Position numbers and translations under genes: made by a program. DNA of 64,000 bases from Inonotus obliquus. Lineage: Eukaryota > Basidiomycota > Agaricomycetes > Hymenochaetales > Hymenochaetaceae. Positions 45,134 through 55,994 of the stretch are shown in pieces (positions within the stretch are counted from its first letter, which is position 1; each line of letters opens with the position of its first letter). The DNA is taken from contig JAJHTX010000003.1 of the NCBI GenBank assembly GCA_032164295.1, forward strand, positions 2,976,001 through 3,040,000. Reading direction: 5' to 3'. The notes under the pieces were generated by a model. That model searched no databases, was not told where the DNA came from, and saw only the letters and a list, made by a program, of their open reading frames with translations.

Positions 45134-47841
45134 CTAGATATCATAATGAATCTCCTCGCTATCAAACTCATCATCATCATAGTCGACTCCGCTTTCCTCT
45201 TCGGTTGTTGGGACGCAGGTAAATAGTTCTTCCGCTGCGAAAGGTCTTCGACGATGGTTCTCCTGACTAGCGATTGTGGTACATCCGACGAGCTCTTTCT
45301 GTCTCTTAGTTCCGCGCCGTTCGATTTCGGTTTCGCTCGAGAGCTGGCCCCAGAGATCAAGAAATGGGAGATCGGACCATGGCGGAAGTTGGTCTTCAGG
45401 AAGATCCAGTAATCCCGTTTCCTGAGAGTCGCCTGAACCATCCGCACGTTCCGGAAGAGCCATTAGCGGTAGCGTGAACAACGCCTTCTTCCGCTCATAA
45501 ATGCTTCTGGGCTGTTCCTTCACATGAGATCCAACCTCCAAATGATTCGTCGACAAGGATACGAAATCATCGTAATTGGGGTACAACATGACATATCCAC
45601 GAAGGAAAGCAAGCTCGATAAAGAACTTTTTCCAAGACTTTGCCCATCTATTCGAGCGTACGTGTGGAACGACGATTTCGCGTAAGGGTAACCATGCCTC
45701 GGAAAGTCGGACCATTAGGTAGGAATGGAATTCTCTCCAATGTTCTGGGAAGTAGACGGCACCCCAGCTACATGGAATCTGAGAAAGGTATGGAGTGTTG
45801 CGATACAGGATATCGTATGTATCGAATAATGTCTGAGCGTCAAAGGGTCTTCTGCCCTCTGGGCGCAATTCGATCTGCTTTTGCTGGTACAAGCTTATTC
45901 CGTACAGGGATTGCTGCTTGTTTGAAGACTCCCCGTACCTATTCCGACGTCAGATAAATACGGAGGGTTTGCCAAGCAGAGAATTGGTACAAACCGGTAT
46001 CGCAGAAGTGCCATCTTGATCCAAGCATAGAAAAGAGGTGATATTTCAACATCGTCCTCAAGTAGAACTCCATATGAGTGATTGGACCGCGGATACCAGG
46101 ACTCCACGACGGCAGTAAGGAGCCCTGCGTGAACAATCCGGTGATGGATGAACATTGCTCCATGATCCCAGTCAAATTCACCGATGAGCTTTCTAGTCTC
46201 CATGTCCGCAGTCTGTTCGACGTTGATCCTGAGGGATACACTATCCCCAAAGTAACGAGCGCTTTGGAGAGATCTTAACAATCGGTTCAACGAACTCGGT
46301 CTGTTGTCGGTTATGACGGAGATCTCAACATTCGGGGTATGCCAACCTACAAGAGAATTTAGTGCGGGATAGTCTATGGCAAACGGGAATGACTTACTTC
46401 TGAGTTCATGCAAGTTCAGAGAACCTATCCAGTCGCAGTATGTCAAGTCGCGTTGCGGAATCTGAATCACCGTGACACCAATGGCACTCTGACTCTCCAG
46501 TACGGCTGTGAACGGTAGTTCGGAGGCGAGTTCTAGATTTCCGCTCCCATAGATGATTACAGACATAGTCTCGTTTGCTGAATCTAGCCAGTACCGTACG
46601 GCTTCCGCGTTCGCAAAGTCATTAGTTGAAGTGTGCAGAGCACTGTAAGAGATATTACAGACGCTCGAGATGAGATGGTCGTGCAGCCACGGGAAAGAGT
46701 TATCATGGGAATTGGGATGATCGTGTTCGTGAGTCAGAATGAGGATTTGTACGTTGTAGTCATTCTCGGAGAGCCGACACGCTACAGAAGAAAAGCTGTT
46801 CAGGTCGCTGAGGGTTGGCAAGATGATTGCTAAGGAGGATGATTGTGATGGATCGGTCCTTTGTTCGAAGGTTTCACCGGTGTCTGTAGAGCACTGAGCA
46901 TCGCCCGAGGCCAATCCATACTTCTTGCAGAGCGAGAAGCACCGGTCTTCATCTGAGCTCCTATCTGAATCAAGGATGAAGCTGCCGATTTCGCCTGTCT
47001 GCGCCAAAGTTCTCCCAAATTCAGACCAGAACGTTGCGTCATTTACAACAGACAAGTTGAGACCTCGCATCAGCGACGTAGGAATGATAAAGGGCGGAAA
47101 CAGAAAAGAAGCAGATTGTGTCTCTGGGCCAGGAAGGACGCAGAAAGTGCCTTTTCCAGTTTCAGAAAAGTTTCCTCCGCAGAACCCTGTTGGAACATCA
47201 AGGAGTAACGGATGGGAGAGTAGATGTTCGCGCGATTCGCCGTGGAGATGCTGAAACCCTTCAGATCCGATTACCAATACATATTCCGTCGAAGAGCGGG
47301 CAGCTGCATGCATCACGACCAAGCCTTCACTGATTCCATCATCCCAAGTCGCAAGGTTAATGTCCAGGAAAGAGTCGAAGTGTCTTCCGAGAATCATCAA
47401 CTGCAGAACATGGACAAGATGCGCCGGACAAACAATTATTATGGCGGCGATGGAAGATTCTTCGGAGACGAGTAGTTCCATTATTTCATGTGCCTTATCA
47501 AGAGTGCTTTCAGTTACCGGAAATACCGCAGTCGTTGAGCCACTATCGAGGAAAGGAAGGTCAACGAGTCCTGGCGATCCAAGAAAGACCATGTCTGTTA
47601 ATCTGAAAGACGCGTTTATGGAGGCTTCAAGCGATTCATCTGAAAGTACAGCAGATCCGTGCTCAGAAGGTTCTTCACTTTCGCCCTCGGAGACGCGTAG
47701 CATTGAAAATAGGAGTCTCCCAAAGACAAGGAACGACAAAGCCAGTGCCAGGAGGTAAGCCTTCAAGTGTTCTCCATACCATCGGCTAGTTGCGCGCGCC
47801 TGCTTGACGCGAATCGACAAAGTCGGTTTTTCTGCATGCAT
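45134..47841 (-). CDS. Type II membrane glycosyltransferase-like protein
   Basis: Putative Golgi glycosyltransferase of 866 residues from three exons. A single N-terminal anchor (YLLALALSFLVFGRLLFSM, about residues 28-46) predicts a lumenal catalytic part. A GT-A-like domain lies in the middle: EISVITDNRPSSLNRLLRSL, then a region leading to YGVLLEDDVEISPLFYAWIK, where EDD is a DxD-like metal site. After the last intron come SCSWGAVYFPEHWREFHSYL-like residues (PCSWGAVYFP) and SNRWAKSWKKFFIELAFLRG. The tail is acidic. It resembles family 2-like glycosyltransferases shared by fungi and plants. Acceptor and sugar are unknown. The 51-nt intron at 46347-46397 is in frame without a stop. The start at 47841 is preferred to an in-frame ATG at 47883. 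Confidence 0.65.
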
Positions 47842-47984
47842 AGCGCTTGATGAAGGCAGAAAGCAGGTAATAACGCGTGGCAATTTCCAGTGACGCGGTG
47901 ACGCGGTTCACGTGCCGCGGAACTCGCCTCTCGCGAGTTGTACCCGCCCTTAATTTCCGCATCCAACATCTGCGTTTGACCACC
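47842..47984. promoter_or_regulatory. Compact divergent promoter, GT-like / BPL1
   Basis: Only 143 bp separate two divergent ATGs (47841 on - and 47985 on +). It must hold both start regions and is probably a bidirectional promoter. Confidence 0.5.
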
Positions 47985-50275
47985 ATGAACGTCTTGGTTT
48001 ACAATGGCCCCGGAGTGTCGAAAACCTCACTTACACATACACTGAACACACTTCGTACTCTCTTATTACCAAACTACACTGTTCAGACCATCACACCCAA
48101 GTCACTCGCATCTGATCCATGGCATGCTAATTGTGCTTTGCTCGTCTTACCCGGCGGACGGGATCTTCCGTATGTATCGGATTTGAAGCAATCAAATGAG
48201 AGGATCAAAAAATATGTACGCGAAGGGGGGTCATTCCTTGGGCTCTGCGCAGGGGCGTACTACGCGTGCCGTTCAGTGGAATGGGAAATTGGAACAGACC
48301 AGGAAGTCTCCGGTCCTAGACCTCTCTGCTTCTTCAATGGTGTTGGCCGCGGCTGCGTCTATCCAGGGTTCCGATACGAAACCGAAGACGGTGCACGAGC
48401 TGTAACACTTCATGCCGAGAACCCTTTCTCTTTATCTGCCTCTGACGAGCAGATTGAAGGGCTTTACTATAACGGTGGTGGCGAGTTTGTCGATGCCCAT
48501 GGCATACCTGATACAAATATTCTTGGAAAGTATATCGAGGGCGACGGTAATGGAAAGGTGGCAGGTGTGCACTGCAGGGTCGGGAGCGGGAATGTCGTCC
48601 TATGGGCCATACACCCAGAATATCCGTTGACCCTTGACCCTGCTATTTCTGCCATCAGGACGACTACACCTGATCTTGAAGGACGTCTGGAGCATTTAGA
48701 AGAGAGGCGCTGGAAACTCATGAATGATATGCTCAGTCTTCTGGGGCTGCAAATGCCGCCTTCGTTTGATATCAGGACGATGCAACCACTTCCTCAATTC
48801 CTCGCATCCACTCCAGACTTGGCCCCAGCTGTGACTGCGCTGGTCGATAATCTGGCTAATGACCTGGTTGATTCAGAGCCGATTATCCTCGAGGACCATA
48901 CAGACACCTTTCTCTTTTACAAGGGACATAATTCACCTGAGGTATTTGACCGCATTCGTGACTCACAATTTGACATTACCACCTCCGAAAATCCAGCACG
49001 AAGTATAATCGTGCTAAAGGACGGCCTTTTGCCACCTTCCGAAGCTTCACAAGCTTTCAAACTCTCCCGGTACTTTTCGGACTTGGGGACTGCTCAGCTC
49101 ACGAAAGGCTTGAATTCTACTCGTCCTCAGAAGGTGGGTGAAGTCTTGATGTATGGAGAGGTCGTGACAAGCACCCAGACCATGCTTGATAAGTAAGTCG
49201 ATTGATGTTCCCCAGTTCTTTCTGTCAGAGCTTGACAAGTCATATCGTATAGGAATCCGAAACTTCTCAGCTATCTACCTAATCCACTAGTTTCCGTTGC
49301 GACACATCAACTATCCGGACGCGGACGCGGCTCAAACACTTGGTTATCCCCTCCAGGCTGCTTACAATTCTCCCTCCTTCTCCGTCTTCGCCTTTCAACC
49401 TTCCCAGCATCAAAGCTCGTCTTTATTCAGTACCTATTCGGCCTCGCAGTTGTCGAGGCGTGCCGCAGTTCCGCTGTGCTCGGTGCATTTGGCGATAGAG
49501 TTCGTTTGAAGTGGCCAAACGACGTTTATGTTCTTACAGAGCATGCTGGAGCGAAGAAGGTTGGTGGTATCCTCGTAAATACTAGCTTCATGGGCGGGCA
49601 TGTTGATATCGTTGTCGGTAAGTCTACAAACTTGGAGTAATATTCATTTCGACTAACGCTACTCACGACGTATTTCACTCCAAAGGCTGTGGGTTGAACG
49701 TCCTCAGTCCATCACCAATGACCTCACTCGCCCAGTTAATCCCGGCTGGTTTCACCAACACGGAACTGAGCATGGAACGCACACTCGCTACGATAATGGC
49801 AACCTTCGACAGCATGTGGGAACAATTCTCTACACAAGCATCATTTGAACCTTTTATGGATCTCTACCTCCAGAGATGGTTGCATTCGTAAGTTTATATC
49901 TCCGAATCGCTTATACCGTTCCTCTACTTCACTCTACTCCGACCACCTTCCCAACCCCAACCAATTTTCCCCAAAAGTAGCCTGTTCCGTGTTCTGCCCA
50001 TTTGATTGATTATTCTTCTTATTTTCATCCATTTCTTTATTAATTTTTCTTTTCTTGACAGTGATCAACTCGTGACTCTAACAACTGTTGATCCTCCCGC
50101 GAGTGTGAGAATCGTCGGGATTACATCCGATCATGGATTGCTCCGAACGATGCCCGAGTCGAGGATGGGAGCGGGAGCCTATCGTTCGTACCGAGGAGAG
50201 GAGTATATTGACTTACAACCCGATGGGAATAGTTTTGATTTAATGGCAGGGCTAATCAAGGCGAAATCCTCGTAA
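47985..50275 (+). CDS. BPL1: Biotin-protein ligase
   Basis: Attaches biotin to acetyl-CoA and pyruvate carboxylases. Four exons (47985-49192, 49253-49617, 49686-49887, 50062-50275) give 662 residues. The N-terminal half is the BPL_N glutamine-amidotransferase-like domain (MNVLVYNGPGVSKTSLTHTL, CALLVLPGGRDLPYVSDLKQ, and FLGLCAGAYYACRSVEWEIG with the nucleophile-like Cys in LCAGAYYA). The C-terminal half is the catalytic domain: ATHQLSGRGRGSNTWLSPPG (biotinyl-AMP loop), LKWPNDVYV (conserved Lys), and KKVGGILVNTSFMGGHVDIV and GCGLNVLSPSPMTSL. The small C-terminal domain ends in LMAGLIKAKSS. Start ATG 47985 fits the BPL_N start; a longer frame from 47877 is not needed. Confidence 0.94.
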
Positions 50276-50473
50276 TTAAAGAGACGGGCGGTGAAGAGCC
50301 TAAATCCTGGTTGACTGTATTGCTTTACCTCTGATTTAAACACTCGTAAAGCTACCTAGACGAGCAGCTCGAGTAAAACTGGTTGTACACACAAAATTAC
50401 AATGTATCACTACTTCATTCCTACCATACCAAAAACCTCACGGTTCAACAAAAGCCTTCAGCTCAGTTCATCC

Positions 50474-52117
50474 TCACTCAATCGCGATCTCAGCCTGACC
50501 AAGCCAACCACTGTAATAGTGGCACTCCCCTGGGTTCACCGGTCCATCGTCTTTACAAAAATCAAATTGAGGGCATCGACCGCAAGGAGCTTCGGACCAA
50601 CCTAGAGCAACATGCTCTTGACGGATGGCGCGGTAGACGTAGGCACCGCCGAAATCCTCGGCGCTTAAGTACGATGGTGGTTGTGGCTCGTTTGCGTTGC
50701 TACGCTTATCTCGTTCATTCTTCCCTTCATCTTCGCTTTTGACCTCTTCGTCGGAGTCCGTCCCCGATCCTGACTCAGACTCTGATATCACCGTCTTTGA
50801 AGAAGATTTTCGACGCCTCTTCTTCTCCCTCTCCTCATCTGCACTTTTCTTCTTACGTTTTCGTCGTTTGTCGCCGTCGTCGCTTTCTGGTTCGTCGATA
50901 CGAGTATTGGCTTCCCACAAAGCGGCTCCAAAAGCCGGTAACTGTTTCATAGAACTTTGTTTAGCGTGCAGGTCAGATGAACGAAAAGGAGAAGAATATT
51001 ACTCTTTCAATTAGCCCATCCGTGATAAGTACGTTCAAAAGCATCTCAATATGTTCTTCCGACAACTCTATCTCCGTAATGCGCGACTTTTGCAGGAAAG
51101 TTCTGATCTGCTGAGTCGTGGGATACGCAGGTGCAGCAGAAATGGGGTACAAAGTATCTCCCTTTCCTTTCGGGAAGCTCTACAAGAAAACAAAGAGTAT
51201 CAGAACCCTAGTAACAGATGACTTGTGGACATATCTCACCCTCTCTCGGATGAACCTCATGCATGCATCCATGAGAAGCTTAATGAACTCTGTGTCGAGT
51301 TCATTGTCAGTATACCACGGTCCACCAGTAATAGCCGAGGAGGGTTCAAGATCGTAGAGCATGTAGATCTTTCTCGTTGGGTACTATATCATCGTCAGAA
51401 TGGGTAAACCGCACAAACTAAGGTAAATAGATCTGACTTTGACGTTTTCAACCCTCTTAATGAGTGTCTTATTCAAGAGGGATTTTATGCATTGATTTAT
51501 GACTGTTTGATGTAACTCCGTCTTGGTTTTGAGGTGTTTTATCCATATTCCTAGATTACCATAGGGTTAGACGGAACTAGACATCCCCTTTTAAGCTTGC
51601 AAAGATCCATCATACCCTCGTTCCCGGCGGCCTGGATGTGATTCAGCGCCAATAACTCCTCCTGTTCAAGATCCTTCTTTCTACGAACCGAATCGGTCAA
51701 TCGGTTAGTTCACTCTTGCACGGATATCGTAGAATTCAGAAACTCACGCTTCTACCTCCTTCTTCCCAACGGCTCTATACGAAATACCTCCTTCAGCATC
51801 TCTCAGCAGCCGAATCAATGCCTAACGCCCAGAAAGTAAAGCATTGTCCATCAGTCTAATTGTACATGGAGTCCGTATGCGCGAGGCAGCGTACAGTTCC
51901 AAGTAAGAAGTTAATAGCATCGATGCGTTTCCTAGGTTCTGACTCGATAGCATCGACTTGGTTCTGAGTCAGAGTCTGCAGGGTTCCACGATGTGACCGT
52001 CAGTTTCCTATGTATCGGAAGGAATGGGAGTGGCACGCCTACCATGTTCTCTGCGCTCAGAAAAGCTTGATGGATCTTTTGCTCAGTTGTGTTGAGCTTC
52101 CTGGATTTTGAGCTCAT
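50474..52117 (-). CDS. RPC34: RNA polymerase III subunit RPC6 (RPC34)
   Basis: Subunit of the Pol III heterotrimer (RPC82/RPC34/RPC31) that contacts TFIIIB and opens promoter DNA. Several exons. It starts at 52117: MSSKSRKLNTTEQKIHQAFL, then TLTQNQVDAIESEPRKRIDA and INFLLG (first winged helix), GGISYRAVGKKEVEA, LALNHIQAAGNEGIWIKHLK and SLLNKTLIKRVENVK, then KIYMLYDLEPSSAITGGPWY and TDNELDTEFIKLLMDACMRF. The C-terminus has a basic/acidic insertion (RRKRKKKSADEEREKKRRRK, then an acidic run), and then the conserved Cys cluster C-x2-C-x5-C-x10-C (CGRCPQFDFCKDDGPVNPGE, next C), which binds an iron-sulfur cluster in the family. It ends EIAIE. Confidence 0.92.
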
Positions 52118-52240
52118 GCTTATCTCGCCGAGGTAAATCGTACACAGGAAGTATTGTCGGTGGACTTGGATGAGAGTATGCAGGCAGTCAAGAGTGTGGA
52201 AGCACAGTAACGTGACGGGAACAAGTCATCAAATAAATTA

Positions 52241-52520
52241 CAGTCGTTCCGGAAAACCTTGTCCTGGGGGGTGAAAAATACATTTTGATGCTTGTTACCG
52301 AAATCGGAAGGACCTTCCAAAATAGTATTATGACTAATCGGAGACCAACTCCGTGTCTGCCCGGGTAGTTGTGAGAGGAGTGCTGGCACAGGTCCGAGGT
52401 GGCACGGGCATCACTCAGTAATCGGCTATAATGCTCTTTTTGGAAGGACCTTCTAAATTTGGTAACATGCGTCAAAATGTATTTTTCACCCCCCCAGGAC
52501 AAGGTTTTCCGGAACGACTG
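52241..52520. mobile_element. 280-bp mariner-like MITE with ~100-bp inverted repeats
   Basis: Left end CAGTCGTTCCGGAAAACCTT; the right end is its inverse (GGAACGACTG at 52511-52520). TA flanks both ends (52239-52240 and 52521-52522). The arms stay alignable for about 100 bp, so most of the element folds back on itself. The CAGT-type end with TA duplication points to the Tc1/mariner group. No coding frame is present, so it is non-autonomous. Confidence 0.85.
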
Positions 52521-52591
52521 TAATAATCGAGTTTCTGATTATTATTTTTTGTTTGGATTCGGAAACGTCTCGTGGGAGCACGTGTCGCATT

Positions 52592-52610
52592 ATCAGATAA
52601 GATAAGATAA
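52592..52610 (+). promoter_or_regulatory. Triple GATAA cluster including ATCAGATAA
   Basis: ATCAGATAAGATAAGATAA: three abutting GATAA cores. ATCWGATAA is the site of fungal iron-responsive GATA repressors (SreA/Urbs1 type). It lies about 280 bp beyond the 3' end of mitoferrin and 475 bp upstream of the RPC34 ATG, so the gene it would serve is unclear. Confidence 0.35.
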
Positions 52611-52888
52611 ACATCCATTATGAGTAACATTTTGAACACATTCGATTCGGAGTAGGGATGCCTTTGTACATGAACGCATATGATACGAAATTCTCTTTCA
52701 TATGTGCATTATAGAATTGCGATAAGCTATTGGAATAACGTGTAGCATTGTCAAAACAGGTCAGTGGTGGTAAGGATGAATCGAGCAGGACGACATCTGT
52801 TTGTGTAGTCAGGACAGATGATGGAATAACACGGTAGCGCGCGGGGGGATACAAAAGTAATAATCTATCACAGAGAAGAGCGATATGT

Positions 52889-54173
52889 TCAATCGCGAAT
52901 AGCGGCCTCTGTCATAGGAACGCGGTTAGTTATCGCCGATTGTAACGGAAAATTCTGAATAGAGAAACTCACTGAAGAACTCGTACGAAAGCCAACATAG
53001 AGCATTACTTGGCATGTGAGTAAGCATACGTGGCGTCAAGCCCCTCGCAAAGCCCTTCAGCCCATCCCGCCTGTAAATAATCTGCATTGCGTCCACTATC
53101 CCACGAGCGCTGCGGATCTCAGTGTCATTCGACGTTCCGCGGGTTTGTAAGAGTGTTTTGGCTACGTCAAGCGGTGTCGTCACGGCCGCACCCACAGCTC
53201 CGGCCAAACCACCGGCGACCGTGTGTGAGGCTGGTGAGTACTCATTCCGTGGATTCAAGATGCGTTTCACATGCTCGTATACGGTGAATTGGACGGCGGT
53301 GAAAGGTACAGTCATCATTAGTGTTGTTGGGTATGAGACGTAGAACGCCCCAACGCCTTCATTTTTCAACACTGTTCGTGCACATTTTATTACGGAGCGG
53401 AATTCAGAACCGTGTATTTGCATTCGCTGTTTGACGACTGAAAAGTCATGAGAATCGAATTACTTCGCAATTGGAAGAGCAAACGTACCATCGAAAGGAT
53501 TCATTAAGGCGTCACTTGCAATAGTCGCAGCAGCGCCCGCTATGGCTATCACAAAAAGCATAATGCAATTAGCTCGGGGAACGTTTTCGGGCACTTCGAC
53601 CACGTACATGTTGAGATCATCTGATTCCCTCCTCTATTCCCACCCGTCAACTCTTTGACCGCCTCGTACACACCGAAATGCACCGCGTGCGCTGGTCCCG
53701 CTCCCAATATCACCGAGTTCACACCCCGCCATAACGTACGCAAACCCTCCGTAGACGATATCCGTGTGAATGCATTCCCTACGCCAGAGTAAATAGCTGC
53801 TTGGTTGGTTGCGAAGACTTGCATTCGCGTCTGAAAAGACGACCGTGGTGATGTGAGTGAGTCATCAATAAAAAACGGAAGACACGTATGAAGAGATAGC
53901 GCACTTTTATACTGTCTACTGGATACATGACGGCGTGCTCCGTAATACCAGCCTACATAGTATAATGAAGATCAGCATGACAAGGCCAAGGAGAGGTACA
54001 AGAATGCAACTGACAAGAGCACCCGCAGCCATGTTCACCTATTTCACCAACAACGGAATCAGAAAAAGGTCCCTTGCGAACAGTGTTGCGCGTATGAACG
54101 CTACAGTACGCACCACGAAGCCCGCGTCCGACGAGAGGCCCTCATACTCAATATCAGTGTCATGCTCAGCCAT
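52889..54173 (-). CDS. MRS4: Mitoferrin-type mitochondrial iron carrier
   Basis: Member of the mitochondrial carrier family (MRS3/MRS4, mitoferrin), importing iron across the inner membrane for heme and Fe-S synthesis. Six or more exons. The start at 54173 gives M-A-E-H-D-T-D-I-E-Y-E-G-L-S-S-D-A-G-F-V. The three carrier signatures are present: YPVDSIKTRMQ, NPFDVVKQRMQ and TPLDVAKTLLQTRG, each P-x-[DE]-x-x-[KR]. Flanking repeats read GALAGITEHAVMYPVD, GPAHAVHFGVYEAVKELTGG and FYVSYPTTLMMTVPFTAVQF. The protein ends SYEFFKAAIRD (stop at 52889-52891), as in mitoferrins. GPAHAVHF and AVQFTVYE fit the MRS3/4 subfamily. It could still carry another ion. Confidence 0.92.
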
Positions 54174-54592
54174 GTAATCTTCGAGTCGTAGGCGTCAAAA
54201 GATAACGCCGCGTCAGAGACGGTGACCTTGAAAATTCAATGCCGAGAGACCGGAGGGGCAAACAAGCTACAACCCGATAAATCCAGTACGCCTACGTTCC
54301 CAAAACCAGAAAACCTAGAGACCAGAGGAGGACGTACGTGCCAGACAAGCAATACGGCTTGTCGATGGCTTGAGAGGAAGGCAGTTAAGGCGTGTTTAGG
54401 TGTATGGGAGCGGGTAAGCGAGTCTGAGAGCGTCCATTTGGCTTTCCGCCAATCATATTCGCGACTCTTCAGCCCAATTGGTCCACACGGAGATCGACAG
54501 CCAATGGTTCCACGACGAAAAGATATTCCTTCTACATTCTAGCTAACTATTGACAACGATTCAAGTATACACATTCATTATACGCCAAGCGT
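54174..54592. other. Spacer between mitoferrin and HPT1
   Basis: 419 bp; mitoferrin promoter plus HPT1 3' flank, both on -. Single GATAA cores occur, none in a strong cluster. No gene is supported. Confidence 0.4.
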
Positions 54593-55804
54593 TCAGTTTT
54601 GTACTTTATTCCTCAGCTTGTCTTCAGCTGCCAGTTTATCGTGCAGCTCAATATCCCTGCAAAAGATAGTTATGAGAATAAATCCAAGACGTCGTGAGAT
54701 GCGACGTACGCGACCTCCCAAGGATAGTCCAGCCTTGCCAACAAGAAGTTAGTAATCGATGGTCGATTACAGGTTCAGCTCTTACCAGACATCAGGAACT
54801 TCATCTCCTGGGAAGTACCTAAATAAGACGACGGTCCGGCATGTGTTACTTTCTCAACGATAATAACTAATGCACTCACGGTAACTCTGAAGGCAGCTCA
54901 GCAGCCTTTGGCTTCTTCTTATTGTGCACCACGAAAATAGCGAACTCAGTACGAGCGGCTTCGCGCTGATCCTCCGGCAAAGCAAGAATCGCCTTCTCTA
55001 CGTCTTGCTTCAGCTCCTTGTGGGCATAGCTTGGAATGTGGTCAAGATGCGAAACAGGTCGGATAAGATGGGCGGAAGCTCACTGGAGAGTTTTGCGAGT
55101 GTCATCAACTTCGTCCTGATGGAAGAGTCAACTAAAGTGGCTCTATTAAAGTGTCAACGATACGGAGCTTACAACAATCAGGACACGGCGCCCAACTAGA
55201 ACCTGAGCGCCTTCAGGACCGCTGAAGCTTTCAGATCAAAATTCCTCTTCTCGAATAGATGTCGGGACGACGTACAGCCACTGTGTCCTAATTACTTCAT
55301 TTCCAACCTGTTCCGCCGTCGTTCCAGGAAGCGATTCGTACAACGACAGTCCGATAGCATAGATGGGCATATTTTTCTTTGTCTCGGGGTCTTTCAGAAA
55401 CGTACGCTATCAAGCGTCATTATTATTAGTTGATTTCTACGCGCGTTGTGAGCGGAACAAAGAACGGGCGCACTAGAACACGCGCTGGGAAGAAACCGCT
55501 GGATGTATGCACGGTGGGTTATTTGCGTTCATGGACTGCTGCAGATGAAAACAGGAGAGCCTGAAACTGACCCTCCACCTGAGATCGAAGAAGTTAGCCG
55601 ATGTTACTGCGAGGATATTTGGCAAGGCCGCTCAACCCACCAATTGCGACAAGAAGATTAGGTTTCCACTCCGCAATTTTCTTTGATGCATTCCGGATGA
55701 TGTTGTGTATATCGTTGTACGTTACTCGCTGTTGGGCGCATCAGAAGCCTGTAAAATTTTAACAGAGAAAGTTTCCAGCTGACTAGGTGTTCTGGCTCGC
55801 TCAT
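54593..55804 (-). CDS. HPT1: HPT1/XPT1-type purine phosphoribosyltransferase, 11 exons with a 7-nt microexon
   Basis: Transfers ribose-5-phosphate from PRPP to hypoxanthine/guanine or xanthine in purine salvage. Eleven exons (55784-55804, 55641-55728, 55572-55578, 55474-55498, 55276-55406, 55173-55227, 55084-55115, 54880-55029, 54786-54818, 54710-54733, 54593-54656) total 630 nt, giving 209 residues. Motifs: YNDIHNIIRNASKKIAEWKP, LLVAIGGGGFFPARVLRTFL, PIYAIGLSLYESLPGT, VIRTQWL, the PRPP loop RVLIVDEVDDTRKTLHYA, EFAIFVVHNKKKPKAAELP, YFPGDEVPDVWLDYPWE. All match the yeast Hpt1/Xpt1 fold. The 7-nt exon GTGGAGG is needed to give GGGG in frame. The gene was not obvious in any single frame. Substrate (hypoxanthine-guanine versus xanthine) cannot be told from sequence. 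It is divergent from RPC53 across 190 bp. Confidence 0.88.
55572..55578 (-). other. 7-nt microexon of HPT1
   Basis: Exon 3 reads GTGGAGG on the - strand, bounded by CAG before and GTCAGT after. It supplies bases of three Gly codons in the AIGGGGFFPAR loop. Omitting it shifts the frame and removes conserved residues. Confidence 0.75.
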
Positions 55805-55994
55805 TGTCGTAGTGAACAGAAAGTGGTAGAAATAGGAGAGATATGGTGGGAAGAAAGAAAGAACGTCGAGTGGCGGAAAGCAGCAATGATCGACAGTGAT
55901 CGACAAGACCATTTTCGAGAGTGTGACTCTGACTGCGTGCCAGGCAGGCAAAGTCCATTTCGTCTTCCCGCCTATATTATCATATTCTAACGGA
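55805..55994. promoter_or_regulatory. Compact divergent promoter, HPT1 / RPC53
   Basis: 190 bp between divergent ATGs; both genes must start here. No specific motif stands out. Confidence 0.4.

Larger units (their letters stand above)
52118..52888. other. Intergenic region with MITE and GATA cluster
   Basis: 771 bp between the RPC34 start and the mitoferrin 3' end, both on -. It holds the mariner-like MITE at 52241-52520 and the GATA cluster at 52592-52610. No gene is supported. Confidence 0.6.

Noticed and set aside
47842..47883. Alternative start at 47883 for the glycosyltransferase-like gene
   Set aside because: It would add 14 residues before a good ATG at 47841 and further shrink the shared promoter. 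Not excluded, but not preferred.
47877..47984. Longer N-terminus for BPL1
   Set aside because: It would overlap the start of the divergent glycosyltransferase gene and adds nothing conserved; MNVLVYNGPG at 47985 is the natural start.
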